Of a DNA stretch of 64,000 nt, positions 49,015 to 60,884 are shown in pieces. Where the stretch lies: the NCBI GenBank assembly GCA_947561585.1, contig CANNZV010002524.1, positions 29,390 through 93,389 on the forward strand, given 5' to 3'. The DNA comes from Caprella mutica. Lineage: Eukaryota; Arthropoda; Malacostraca; Amphipoda; Caprellidae. The position numbers and the translations under genes were made by a program. Each line of letters begins with the position of its first letter. The first letter of the stretch is position 1. The notes below the pieces were generated by a model that saw only the letters and a list, made by a program, of their open reading frames with translations, ran no database searches and was not told the origin of the DNA.

Positions 49015-49820
49015 TATGAATACAGGCCTTATTTGATGCCCCATTTCGTAGAAATCTCCTTTCATTGATACATACCTATGACGAACTGCTCGATGAGATG
49101 TAGTACCTAACCCTATACAGAGTATACACTGTGCAAGAACTTATTTTTCTTAAATTGGAACAGCTACTTCATGAATTATCCAGGTTGATAAAAAGACAGT
49201 TAGCAATGAATGTGTGATTATTTTATTTGTTAAATGTCGACGTATCACAACGTATGCTTGAACAATTAAGGGAATTAAAACTTCATAGAGCTTTTATTTT
49301 AAGCTAAATAATTTATCTTTATTACTAAATTATTTACGAGGAATGACTTACTGGTTCAAACGAAAAAAATATGGATATGAATCGCTCAAAAAATTTTGAT
49401 CAAAATGGGATGTGTTTTTATAAAAGCTTTTAAAAAAGGACCCGATTATAAAAGAGACCCACATCGAATATGAAAATAAAAATATTTATGTAAATTATGT
49501 TAATACTATTAGCCAGTTATTCGGACTAATTGTGCAGAATAATTTTCGGATATATACAAGGTGTATAATATTCAACTTTAGTGCAATTTATATTATTTGA
49601 TTGTAGTACAAATCAGTCCATAATAAATTATTTCATTTATGGATGGCACAATTTGTTTATGGATACATTGGTTTAGAATTTAATTTGTAAGTTAATAGTA
49701 TTTCGATAGAGACATTACATGAGTAACTTCCAAGCTCAGATTGCGTAATGTGTTTGATCCAAATCAAAAATGTATCTTAAAGCTCTTAAACTTTTGCCTT
49801 CTGTTGAATAAATCACTTTT
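49015..49820. other. LDAH 3' flank, no gene
   Basis: AT-rich, nothing recognised; it includes the 3' UTR of the minus-strand gene to the right. Confidence 0.35.
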
Positions 49821-52800
49821 CTAGGATGCCACATGCATAAGTTTATCAGTTCCATAAGTTCTGTTATTCACAATATTCTTGCATATCTGAGCCATTTTAG
49901 ACGAAGAGTGAACTACGAAGACGTGGTGAAGATTATCACGGCACAAGTACACGCTGGTAGAGGGACAAATTTTTTTCAATTCCAACGGGTAATTTAATGG
50001 AGTGAACGGGTCATGATGCCCATAATAAAAGGTCATTCCTTCAATCACTGATTTTAAATCTAAGTCCACCACTTTTTCAAATTCTTCTTGAAGAGTTTCT
50101 ATGACTCTTCTCAGCATAACCGGATGAATGACGTCAATTGAACCGTCAACAAAATGGTCTTCTGGAAGCCTTCCTTTGGACGAGCGCAGGACAATATTCT
50201 TAATCACAAAGAATTTTATGAAATATGGGAAAAGGAGGACGATATAGAAGAATGCCAAAATGAACCATTTGAAGTAACGTAGAAAAGGAAGTCCAATCTT
50301 GCCAATAGGTGATTCTTCCATTTTCTCCATAACTGGAAATATATTATGTATGGCTTCTAATTTTATATCTGCATCGTGACAGTTTCCAATGGCAATTCTT
50401 TTTTGTTGAATAAGTTTCAAACTGAAGAATGTAGCAATTGAGTAGCCAATGACTGTGACTTGGATATTTTTAGGTAGGTACTTCGTCATGAATTCTGCCT
50501 TGTGCTCAGTTTGCTGGTCAAGTGTTGGTGTTGGTTTAGACGAAAACAGAGTTTCTGAAATTGAAAAGTATGGTAAGTAATAAATAAAATACTTTGATTT
50601 TGCACAATTAAACATTCTTAACCACTGGAACCAAATCAACTAAAAAAATTTGTAACTACGTTAATTTATATTATGTTGCGGTCAGTATCCTCATTAAATG
50701 GACTAAGTGTCCAATTTATTAAACTTATTGACATTACTTTAAAATTTATCATCCAACAATAATATTTTATAGGTACCATAAAAACCGTTATATAATTATA
50801 TTGTTGGTATCTAGATTAAAACCTCTCTCTATTTTATATAGCAGGAATTAAAATCTCTATCATCCTCTACCAAGTACCTCTCAATAACTTGGTAGCTTGG
50901 GTTAGAACCTCACAAAATATAAGGTGGCTTGGGTTAAAACATCACGCTGTACTAGGTGGCTTGGGTTAAAACATCACGCTGTACTAGGTGGCTTGGGTTA
51001 AAACATCACGCTGTACTAGGTGGCTTGGGTTAAAACATCACGCTGTACTAGGTGGCTTGGGTTAAAACATCATGCTGTACTAGGTGGCTTGGGTTAAAAC
51101 CTCTCACTTACTAGATGGCTTAGGTTGAAACCTCTCTCTGTACTATGGTGGTTAGTGTTAAAACCTCTTACTGTACTAGGTGGTTAGGGTTAAAGTTCTC
51201 ACTGTAATAAGAATAGAGTTTAGTGTTAAAATCCTCTCACCTGCAATAGTGTGCTTTGTCACTGCCTGTTCACCCATACTGAAACTCCAGATTGCTTTCT
51301 TTCCTCCAAATGAAGTGTAAAGCTCTCGGCAAAACTGGAGATAGAATTTCAAAAGAGAGGGCTGACCTGGAGAATGAACATTTTGTTAATACCCAGAGAA
51401 ATAGGAAGGGACTGGGGCCTATGTAATTTCGATTCAACTACATTTCTCAATGCTCTTAGATTTGGATCAATTAGTTATATTAATTGTGTAATGAAGAAAT
51501 TATTCATATCCTATCCAACTTGAAAACAGATAAATAGTCTTTCACCTGCAGTACGAAATGCATTAATTTGCTTACAGAAAGTATTTAGGGATTTTTTCAC
51601 AATACATTTTAAAAAAAATGAAGAACAATATGCATAATGTTGCAAAACACTTTGGTATAAAAGAGAGTAACGAGTCACTAAAATGTAAATTACTGTTAGA
51701 ATATTTACCCGATAATGTATGTTTTATTTGTTATTATATAATTAAAAGTGTATGTCAAATTTCAACATTGTGAAAACACCATTAAATAATTTATAATACA
51801 TCATTTTAGTGTTTTCCTATCATCACTTATCTAATGAGTGCAATTAGATACTGATTAGATTAATTATTAAATCTGATGTCAAACGAGCGGTTTTTAACCG
51901 CCGGCAGTAAAGTCACCTAGGCTACGTCAGGCAGGCGGTTTAGCCACGAATGAGACACTATAGCGGTTCAGCTGCGGTTAAACCACCCATCTGACATAGT
52001 CAAAGTGATTGCGAGTGGTTGTCAGTAGCGTACACTGCGTACACGTGGCGGCACTGTAGACTACTGAGCTATAACATTCTTTGTAGAGTCGAAAGTTCGA
52101 AACTACTGGAGGTCAAACCACCTTTAAAATGCCCGTCTGACATAACCAGGCAAATGGCTATCTGACATACCCAGGCAAAACACGAGTCAAGGACTCGCGT
52201 TTTGACCGTCGCAGTTGAGCGACTGAACTCTGCCCGTCTGAAATCCACCGGCTTTCAACATGTAGTTCAATGAAATTTCTTTCAAAAGTGGCTTCTTGGT
52301 GGTCAAACCGCCTTTGAAATGTGATGGCAATAACGGAATTGGGTATTGTTTGTTTGGGTAGTGTTCGGAAATTGGGTAGTGTTTGATGAGTGGGTAGTCT
52401 TTGGTAATTGAGCAGTGTCCGGTAATTGGGTAGTGTTCGGTGGGCTCTAGGTCAATTGATCCCCAGTCATTTGATTCCCATACCATTTGATTCCTAGTCC
52501 TATTTTCCGTTCATACCCCTACTATTCATTAGTTATAAGTGAATATATTAATTATTTAATATATAATAGTCGATGAAGTTTTTTAAAGAAACTAAGTATT
52601 AATGGTAAAAACAGGTAACAAGAAATTAAATATTTTTTTTATTCAAGTAAGTAACTAGCACATATGACCAATCAAATAAATCTCGTAATTATTTCTCCTG
52701 GTATAGGAGCTAATTGAGCATTAACTTTTGGCAATTTTATCCCTAGATATCAGTTAAGCTTCTTTGCTGTAACTATTACAATTATTATTATCATCATGCA

Positions 52801-55800
52801 AGTGGAAAAGATCAAAAATGATTTTATGGTAAAATAGTTTAAGTATATTATTTACCATAAAATGATTTTCAATCTATCCCACCTACATGATTATAGTGTT
52901 TGTAACAGTTACGGAGAAAAAGAGCTTAAAACTGAAAGTTACGAATATTCACTTAGCTTGCGAAGTGAATATACCTAACTTTAGCTTGCAAGAGTTGGTT
53001 AATATTCCCTATCACCTGTAATATGTTTTCTGATGTGACCGGTCCATTCACCGAAAGCAAATTCGCCGAAAACACATTCGCCGCACGACACATTCGCCGT
53101 ACGACATTTTCGTCGAAAAATATGATTATTTAAAAAGGTAAACAAATTTATCTCATTTGTCCATATGAAATTACATATAAATGACTTTACATATAACTAT
53201 TCCTTTTATAAAATATTGAAAATATTGAGAAATGCATTTGAGTACAAAAAGGAAGTTAATATAACAGATTTATGTCTAGGTTTTCGAGATATTCAATCTC
53301 GAAAATTGAAGATTTAGAGATATTTAATCCATTTATTCTAACATAAACTTTTCATTTTTTTAAAAGGAGTTGCTGAACAAAATTGATTTCGACTTCCTTT
53401 TTGTACTCAAATATATTTCTCCATATTGTCAATATTTTATAAAAGTAATAGTAAATGAATATTTAAAACCTAGAAATAAATCTGTGAAAATTCTTTTTCT
53501 TTTGAAACTGATAATTGTACATATAAAATAGGATTAACATATAGTTAATAAACTGACACAAATAATGCAATAATAACATTATATGAGTTAATTAAAATAA
53601 CGTAAATTCCATAAAGTTTAACCAATAATTATGTAGAATATTGTAAGTAATTTATAGACTTATATGTAAGTTCATCTATATGTAATTTCATTTTGTCATA
53701 TCATCATCATTTGTGTGTAGGATTGCCTTTTCTGCGGCTCCAGAAGTTGATCAGAAGTTGATAATAAGATTAATATATGATAACAAGATTAATATATGAT
53801 ATCAAGATTATAAATAAGTAAAAAAATGCCGACCATAACATAACCTTCCGCAATTTGCGAAGGTAATAGGAAGCAGATTTCATCGTTAGAAGTGACTGGT
53901 AATAGATATGAGACTTTTTTAAATAGGTAATCATATTTGTTCGACGAAAGTGTCGTTCGGCGAATATGTCATGCGGCGAATGTGTTTTCGGCGAATTGAC
54001 CTAGAACCGTTTTCTGACTAGTTGTAAATGTAAATTATTTGTAAATAAAAATTATTTATTTGTTGCGATAATAAGTTCTAGCTGTTTGAATTCTGTTACT
54101 TTTTTCATTATATATAAAATTTATTATACAACTACAGCTTTTTAACATTAATTTAAAACAATTCAAGTTTCATTTAAAATAAGTCAAGTTTAATTTAAAA
54201 TAAATCAAGTTATATTTAAAATAGATCAACTTCAATTTAAAATAGTTCAACTTTAATTTAAAATAGTTCAACTTTAATTTAAAATTATTCAAGTTTAATT
54301 AAAAAAAAAATGAAGTTTAATTTAAAATAAAATTCTATGGGTACTCGATATCCTAAAATCATTATATTAGTAATGGGAGGGAATGAGATCATGAGAGTAT
54401 ACCATAATCTTGCATTGCCACCTTAATCTTTTTCATTGCCCACCATAATCTTTCATTGCCCACCATAATCTTTCATTGCCCACCATAATCTTGCATTGCC
54501 ACCTTAATCTTTTTCATTGCCCACCATAATCTTTCATTGCCCACCATAATCTTTCATTGCCCACCATAATCTTGCATTGCCACCTTAATCTTTTTCATTG
54601 CCCACCATAATCTTTCATTGCCCACCATAATCTTTCATTGCCCACCATAATCTTGCATTGCCACCTTAATCTTTTTCATTGCCCACCATAATCTTTCATT
54701 GCCCACCATAATCTTTCATTGCCCACCATAATCTTGCATTGCCACCTTAATCTTTTTCATTGCCCACCATAATCTTTCATTGCCCACCATAATCTTTCAT
54801 TGCCCACCATAATCTTTCATTGCCCACCCTAATCTTTCATTGCCCACCATAATCTTGCATTGCCCACCATAATCTTTCATTGCCCACCATAATCTTTCAT
54901 TGCCACCTTAATCTTTTTCACTGCCCACCATAATCTTTCATTGCCCACCATAATCTTTCGTTGTCCACCCTAATCTTTCATTGCCCACCATAATCTTTCA
55001 TTGTCCACCATAATCTTTCATTGCCCACCATAATCTTTCATTGCCCACCGTAATCTTTCATTGCCCACCGTAATCTTTCATTGCCCACCGTAATCTTTCA
55101 TTGCCCACCGTAATCTTTCATTACCCACCGTAATCTTTCCTTGCCCACCATAATCTTTCATCGCCCACCATAATCTTTCGTTGTCCATCATAATCTTTCA
55201 TTGCCCACCATAATGTTTCATTGCCCACCATAATCTTTCATTGCCCACCATAATCTTTCATTGCCCACCATAATCTTTTATTGCCCACCATAACCTTTCA
55301 TTGCCCACAATAATCTTTCGTTGCCCAACATAATCTTTCATTACCCACCATAATCTTTCATTACCCACCATTATCTTTCATTGCCCACCATAATCTTTCA
55401 TTGCCCACCATAATCTTTCGTTGTGCACTTTTCTCATTTCAATCCTCTCATCTCACCAAATTCTCACTTCTCTCATTTCACTCACTTCTCTCATTTCATT
55501 TCTCTCATCTCATCTAACTAAATTCTCACTACTGTCATTTCATTTCTCTCATCTTAATTCTCTCCTCTCATTAAATTCTCACTTCACTCATCTCACTACT
55601 CTCATGATCTCATTCCCTCCCATTACTAATATATTGATATTAGTGCAGAGCTTCCAATGTGTGATATCGAGGGCCCATAGAATTTTATTTTGAATTAAAA
55701 TTCATTTTTTTTAAATTAAATTTGAATTTTTTTAAATTAAAGTTGAACTCTTTCAAATTAAAGTTGAACTATTTTAAATTAAAGTTGAACTATTTTAAAT

Positions 55801-56919
55801 ATAACTCGATTTATTTTAAATATAACTTGATTTATTTTAAATTAAACTTGACTTATTTTAAATTAAACTTGAATTGTTTTAAATTAATGTTAAAAAGCTG
55901 TAGTAGATGTCAAATTGTTTTAGAAGTTTTTTTTATTATTTAAAAAGTAAATAGCAATTTTTATGTAGAAATAAAAATCGTAATAAATTATTGTGTATTA
56001 AATATATGAGCAAACAAAAAATATGACCGGGAATCAAATGACCGGGGATCAAATGGTATGGGTATCAAATGACCTGGGATCTAATGACCGGTGATCTTTT
56101 GACTGGGGATCAATTGACCGGCCACCTGTTCGATGATTGGGTAGTGTTCGGTGATTGAGCAGTGTTCGGTGATTGGGTAGTGCTCGGTGTTTGAGTAGTG
56201 TTCGGTGAATGTGTAAAATGTGGTGATTGGGCTGTGTTAGCTGTTAGGTGACAATAGGTAGTGTTCAATAAATGGGTAGTGTTCGGTGACTTGTTGAAAT
56301 CTAGAAATTGAGTAGTTTTTGGTGATTGGTTAGTGCACTGAAATTAAGCGAAACGTTGAGTTTGCAGTACTATAGCTATCGAATTTATTTCGATTTAGTT
56401 TTTTTGAAGCGTAAAGGACGAGCTAACTAACTATCTATAGAAACTCGTAGAATATAATATGATATTATACATACAATTGCTAAACTCCTCTCTTGGCCAT
56501 GATTCGAATGAATGAATTATCATAACAAACATTATTTAAATTGTTTTTAACCATGCGATGAATTGAGATGTGATGATCTTACCGGTGGTGAACTTACTTG
56601 TACTTATTTTTTGCACCTGCTACTCACTAGTACATTCCCATACCCATGCGCAGATAAAAACATGCTAATCTCCTTTGGTTTTCTTGTTATATCCTCTCTG
56701 AGACTCATTTACTATAAACATACCGGGGATGAAAAGTATGATCCCCTGGGCTTCCTCATCGGGTTCAATCTTCAGCCAGTCCGTCTTCATCCCGCATATG
56801 AGGACTTGAATCATCGTCTCGTTACCTTGAACCAGAGTATTGGTACCTCGAACCAAGGGATCGGTACCTTGAACCATCGTCTCGGTACCTTGGACCAAAG
56901 GGTTTGTTTTTTGAACCAT
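49821..56919 (-). CDS. LDAH: Lipid droplet-associated hydrolase (LDAH family)
   Basis: Three exons: 56724-56919, 51241-51366 and 49821-50554 (1056 bp, 351 residues; human about 325). Donor/acceptor sites are GT-AG and both introns are phase 1. LDAH is an alpha/beta hydrolase on lipid droplets. Exon 1 ends with GIILFIPG (family IPGNPG), exon 2 has PSLLKFYLQFCRELY, and exon 3 has QTEHKAEFMTKYLP, the nucleophile elbow IGYSIA (family GHSIG), FPVMEKMEESPIGKIG, FYYGHHDPFTP (acid Asp) and NLHHVFVVHS (His). The Ser-Asp-His triad is therefore kept with an altered elbow. Exon 1 carries four to five heptad repeats of the type VQGTETM before VLICGMKTDW, so the start is uncertain: the Met at 56919 is used, but each heptad offers another. 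The frame is open upstream to an AG at 56938. Confidence 0.86.
50870..51195. repeat. Minisatellite, 33-bp unit, in LDAH intron 2
   Basis: About nine units containing GGTGGCTTGGGTTAAAAC and ATCACGCTGTACTA. Four or five central units are identical and the outer ones degenerate. Confidence 0.8.
51880..52280. repeat. GC-richer repeat with GGTTAAACCACC / TCTGACATA words
   Basis: Words like GGTCAAACCACCTTTAAAAT, GCGGTTTAGCC and CCCGTCTGACATA recur in both orientations, giving a patchy inverted-repeat structure in an otherwise AT-rich intron. Probably a decayed TIR element; no boundaries resolved. Confidence 0.4.
52335..52445 (+). repeat. 18-bp minisatellite, left part
   Basis: Units of the type ATTGGGTAGTGTTCGGTG, degenerate. 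The same array resumes at 56125 beyond the foldback-like element, so that element landed in the array. Confidence 0.7.
53034..54008. mobile_element. Nested TIR element with CGCCGAA-word arms and 9-bp duplication
   Basis: GTTTTCTGA at 53025-53033 and 54009-54017 is a perfect 9-bp target duplication. The arms are strings of variants of one sentence: ATTCGCCGAAAACACATTCG, CCGCACGACACATTCGCC and GACATTTTCGTCGAA, inverted at the right end. The interior is AT-rich and non-coding, with a fragment of dispersed repeat A near 53845. A 9-bp duplication would suit Mutator-like or foldback elements. Confidence 0.7.
54135..54407. repeat. Left foldback arm made of about 20-bp units
   Basis: Tandem TTTAATTTAAAATAGTTCAA variants, then TAATGGGAGGGAATGAGATC. 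It is the inverted counterpart of 55602-55905 and could fold into a long stem around the central array. Confidence 0.75.
54408..55432. repeat. Tandem array, 20-bp unit with higher-order structure
   Basis: About 50 units of CATTGCCCACCATAATCTTT. In the left 400 bp a variant (GCATTGCCACCTTAATC plus TTTTT) recurs every fourth unit, giving a higher-order repeat of about 80 bp; further right, units are plain or carry ACCG variants in a block of five. 55433-55600 is CT-rich simple sequence with TCTCATTTC words. Confidence 0.88.
55602..55905. repeat. Right foldback arm
   Basis: Reverse complement of 54135-54407: GATCTCATTCCCTCCCATTA, then ATTTTAAATTAAAGTTGAAC variants. Confidence 0.75.
56125..56345 (+). 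repeat. 18-bp minisatellite, right part
   Basis: Continuation of the GATTGGGTAGTGTTCGGT array interrupted by the foldback-like element. Confidence 0.75.
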
Positions 56920-57262
56920 CAGATCGAGACCTGCAATCTGGAAATAAATTAAACTTTACTCTATTAAACTGTAAATTTAACTGTTCATTCTGGGTAACTT
57001 CAAACTCCTCCAAATTATCGCATTTAATTATTACTTCTCATAAAGAATACCACCCGAAAAAACTACGGCTCAAAAAATATTCAAAAGGCAACAGCTTGGT
57101 GTCGGTGCAGTCTCTTTATTGGGATCGCTTTATGTTTTTATTGTAATTAATATAATGTACAGCGTTAGAAACTGAAAATGTTCATTAGATGTATCTTAAG
57201 TATATGATTATAGAGCTACCTATAGTGGGATAGCTAATGGCCAGGTATTCTAATCTACTATA

Positions 57263-58053
57263 CAGGCAGGCCTCGCTTTAAGTACAACTCACTTTAACAA
57301 AAGTGGTACTTATTTCGAGTCATGTTTCGAAATAAGAACCGTTCGTAGATATAGAAAACGGAGGCAAATTTTTGTGATTATTTCACGGTAACTAAAAAAA
57401 CATCAAAATTATAATCCAGATGAGGTTATTAGAAGCAATTGGTTCAAAAATTCAACATGTCCTATTTTAGGGTTAGTTCCGTGTTATTGCACGTTTCATA
57501 TTTTCGAACACGTGAAAATCTTTATGCAATAATCATTATTCAACTTTTATTTCAATTAGTATTCATGATACCAATTAGAATAGAAGTTAAATAATAATTA
57601 TAATATTTTCTTTTTATTTCTGACGTGTCCGAAATTATAGAACCAACCAATAACTTGGAACTTAGTACACTACTACCAAAGACATTTCATAGAGCATAAA
57701 ATTGTTGTTTGTTAAATGTAACACAATAATTATACGAATCTAAGTATCTATTAATTACCCAACTATACTGAGTGAGAGTTAAGCTATGGATGGATTTTAA
57801 AACATTTAATAAATGCACGACTTTAAACTTTTTCATCACAGTCACAAACAATGAAAGATTGTACATTATTATTAATATGCTTCGTATATTACTCTAATAA
57901 TTCTAAAACAAATTTTCTTTCTATAACTCATAGAAAATGATATATATTATCAAGGAGTGACAATTATAAAATTCTTGTTACTTTTATTCGCTTTAGTTAC
58001 CGTTTGGTAACTAAACTGAGTCGTGATTTGGTAACTAAAGCGGGGGATGCCTG
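57263..58053. mobile_element. TA-flanked MITE with CAGGCAGGCCTCGCTTTA ends
   Basis: TA at 57261-57262 and 58054-58055. Ends CAGGCAGGCCTCGCTTTA and, inverted, CAGGCATCCCCCGCTTTA; 791 bp, no transposase. The ends look pogo/Tigger-like. An older relative may lie near 27900-28140. Confidence 0.7.
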
Positions 58054-58224
58054 TATATTAGTATACTACTATATATTACTATAAATGTACTAACTTCTAA
58101 TTTATAGTATGCCATGGCTTGACTATGTATTATAACAATAAATATTTCATATTTGACCCTGCACTACTTCATTTATTAACATCGTTAGATCATTGGTTTA
58201 CAAGAAGATGGAAAGTATTAAATT

Positions 58225-58560
58225 AGAACGGGCACTGGTAGAACGCAAGCCTTCACCATAACTATTGAATTTTTTTTGAGTTATAAATGACTTTGATCTG
58301 CCAAACTCTAATCAAATGGTTTTTGGACATTGACCAATCGCCTTACCAAATTTCAGGCAATTATGAGTGACCTTGAATTGTTACCCGATCGCTCCCAAAA
58401 TCTGATCAATTGGTTCTTGGATAATGACAATATATTATCATCTCACAAAATTTCAGGCAATTTGGTTGAATACTTTTTGAGTTATGCGAATATCAAGATT
58501 ACTAATAAATATAAATATTTCTATGTTATTCGTACGGGGAAAATATTCCTATATTAAATA
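58225..58560. repeat. Dispersed repeat A, third copy
   Basis: GGGCACTGGTAGAACGCAAG at the start, then two to three units with TTTCAGGCAATT and CCCGATCGCTCCCAAAATCT words as in 33670-34236. The hairpin tail is lost. Confidence 0.6.
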
Positions 58561-58644
58561 AGAATAGACTAAGTTTTGACTTTATTGATTTCAGTTTCTA
58601 TTTTGAGTTTCTACATTTTTCCGCAGTCAATAAAGTTTATGCTG

Positions 58645-59030
58645 TCACTGTAAGTACTGACAACTCACTCTCAGTACTGTCAATACACAGTATCGACACT
58701 GTAAGTACTGACAACTTACCATCAGTACTGTCAGTACACAGTATCGACACTGTAACTCACTCTCAGTACTGTCAGTACACAGTATCGACACTGTAAGTAC
58801 TGACAACTCACTCTCAGTACTGTCAGTACACAGTATCGACACTGTAAGTACTGACAACTAACTCTCAGTACTGTCAATACACAGTATCGACACTAAAAGT
58901 ACTGACAACTCACTCTCAGTACTGTCAGTACACAGTATCGACACTGTAAGTACTGACAACTCACTCTCAGTACTGTCAGTACACAGTATCGACACTGTAA
59001 GTACTGACAACTCACTCTCAGTATCGTCAG
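58645..59030. repeat. Minisatellite, 51-bp unit with internal palindromes
   Basis: Seven to eight units, some shortened. Each contains AGTACTGTCAGTAC, CAGTATCGACACTG and AGTACTGACA, which pair with each other, so the array can form repeated hairpins. Confidence 0.85.
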
Positions 59031-59747
59031 TATTTACATTTCTTTAATATTTCGAGTTCACGTTTCTCAAAATGGCTTCCTTGACATTATAGTCAATTTT
59101 TTCTGCATATTCTTGGTGTGTTTTGGATTTAGTGTGAATAACAGTGCAATATTTACCAACATTTGTCTGTAGAGTGAAGAAATAAAACAAACAAATAGAT
59201 AACAAAAGATAACAATATTCTTTAGGTCAAATGATATACTATAATGTTATAATATTGTTATACCATTTGTAAGATATTGTAATAAATATAATATTGTTAT
59301 GTTACCGTTACAATATTTAATTTATAAGTTTATATCCCATACTATTAGAGTTATAATTTATACGGAATTTATTAGTGTTAAATTTTTTACTGAGTTTAAT
59401 AGTGTTATATTTTCTACGGAGCCATGTTACGGTTAAATAGATGTCACAGTCGGATGTTGATACTTTAACCTCAGGTCCGTGACATCGCGTGTGAATTTGG
59501 AGGTCACAGTGGTTGAAAAGGAGGTCATTTTAACCGTATCTTATTTCAACCTTCAAATATGATTACAGGGGTTATACTCAATCACCGGACAAGCTGTCAG
59601 ACATCACGTGATATCTTCAGTATGAAAAACCATTGGGTGAAATTAGGTATATATTTGGAGGCGAGATTATCAAATAAGGAATTATATTGCATACACATTG
59701 CACATATACCAACAAAAGTAAATATAGAAAAATAAAATATTCATTAT
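59031..59747. other. No gene seen
   Basis: AT-rich spacer between two minisatellites. 59420-59560 has GGTCACAG / TTAACCGTA words, possibly a decayed repeat. Confidence 0.35.
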
Positions 59748-60541
59748 GTATACTATCAGAAAAATGAGTCACTGTGATGATGTACTATCAGAGAAATGAG
59801 TCACTGTGATGATGTACTATCAGAGGAAAGAGTCACTGTGATGATGTACTATCAGAGAAAAGAGTCACTGTGATGATGTACTATCAGAGAAAAGAGTCAC
59901 TGTGATGATGTACTATCAGAGAAAAGAGTCACTGTGATGATGTACTATCAGAGAAAAGAGTCACTGTGATGATGTACTATCAGAGGAAAGAGTCACTGTG
60001 ATGATGTACTATCAGAGAAAAGAGTCACTGTGATGATGTACTATCAGAGAAAAGAGTCACTGTGATGATATACTATCAGAGAAAAGAGTCACTGTGATGA
60101 TGTACTATCAGAGAAAAGAGTCACTGTGATGATGTACTATCAGAGAAAAGAGTCACTGTGATGATATACTATCAGAGAAAAGAGTCACTGTGATGATGTA
60201 CTATCAGAGAAAAGAGTCACTGTGATGATGTACTATCAGAGAAAAGAGTCACTGTGATGATGTACTATCAGAGAAAAGAGTCATTGTGATGATGTACTAT
60301 CAGAGAAAAGAGTCACTGTGATGATGTACTATCAGAGAAAAGAGTCACTGTGATGATGTACTATCAGAGAAAAGAGTCACTGTGATGATGTACTATCAGA
60401 GAAAAGAGTCACTGTGATGATGTACTATCAGAGAAAAGAGTCACTGTAATGATGTACTATCAGAGAAAAGAGTCACTGTGATGATGTACTATCAGAGAAA
60501 AGAGTCACTGTGATGATGTACTATCAGAGAAAAGAGTCACT
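59748..60541 (+). repeat. Minisatellite, 32-bp unit, about 25 copies
   Basis: The unit contains GTACTATCAGAGAAAAGAGT and CACTGTGATGAT. Nearly all units are identical; single-base variants (GAGGAAAG, GATATAC, TCATTG, GTAATG) mark a few. The uniformity implies recent expansion. Confidence 0.92.
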
Positions 60542-60884
60542 GCATTATGCTAACTTCACAAATAAGTTTCCTAATTTTCTATTATTTTCAAACCTTACAA
60601 AATTATCATCGTGTACCGAGACAAGCTTTACAATATTTACAGGCATTATACAATTAGTAGAGTTACCTTTTTAAATCTACAAAAAGTAAACCATGGAAAA
60701 AACTTTTGTCGATAGCCTTTTATTTGACTGTAAATCAATTTATACTTATTTATTCAAATATCTTTTCAATTCATTTGGTAGGAAAAAGTACTTGGTAATG
60801 TAATTGGCTATTTTTTTTTATTTAAACCATCTTAAACAGATTATTTTGCTCACATTCTTGTAGTAGATGCAATAAGTGAATATA

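Larger units (their letters stand above)
52450..56119. mobile_element. 3.7-kb foldback-like element in LDAH intron 1
   Basis: Ends GGTCAATTGATCCCCAGTCA on the left and the same word inverted on the right. Each is followed by a string of variants (CATTTGATTCCC, CATACCATTTGAT on both sides). Further in, long A/T-rich arms of 20-bp units (54135-54407 and 55602-55905, inverted to each other) flank a 1-kb tandem array. The left half is interrupted by a second element (53034-54008). No transposase. It resembles foldback-type elements in plan. Confidence 0.65.

Noticed and set aside
54408..55432. CRISPR-like regular repeat array
   Set aside because: Units are contiguous without unique spacers and the context is a eukaryotic intron.
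56563..56952. 129-codon plus frame with heptad-like repeats (possible coiled coil)
   Set aside because: It is antisense to LDAH exon 1; the minus-strand frame fits the LDAH domain start, donor site and intron phase.
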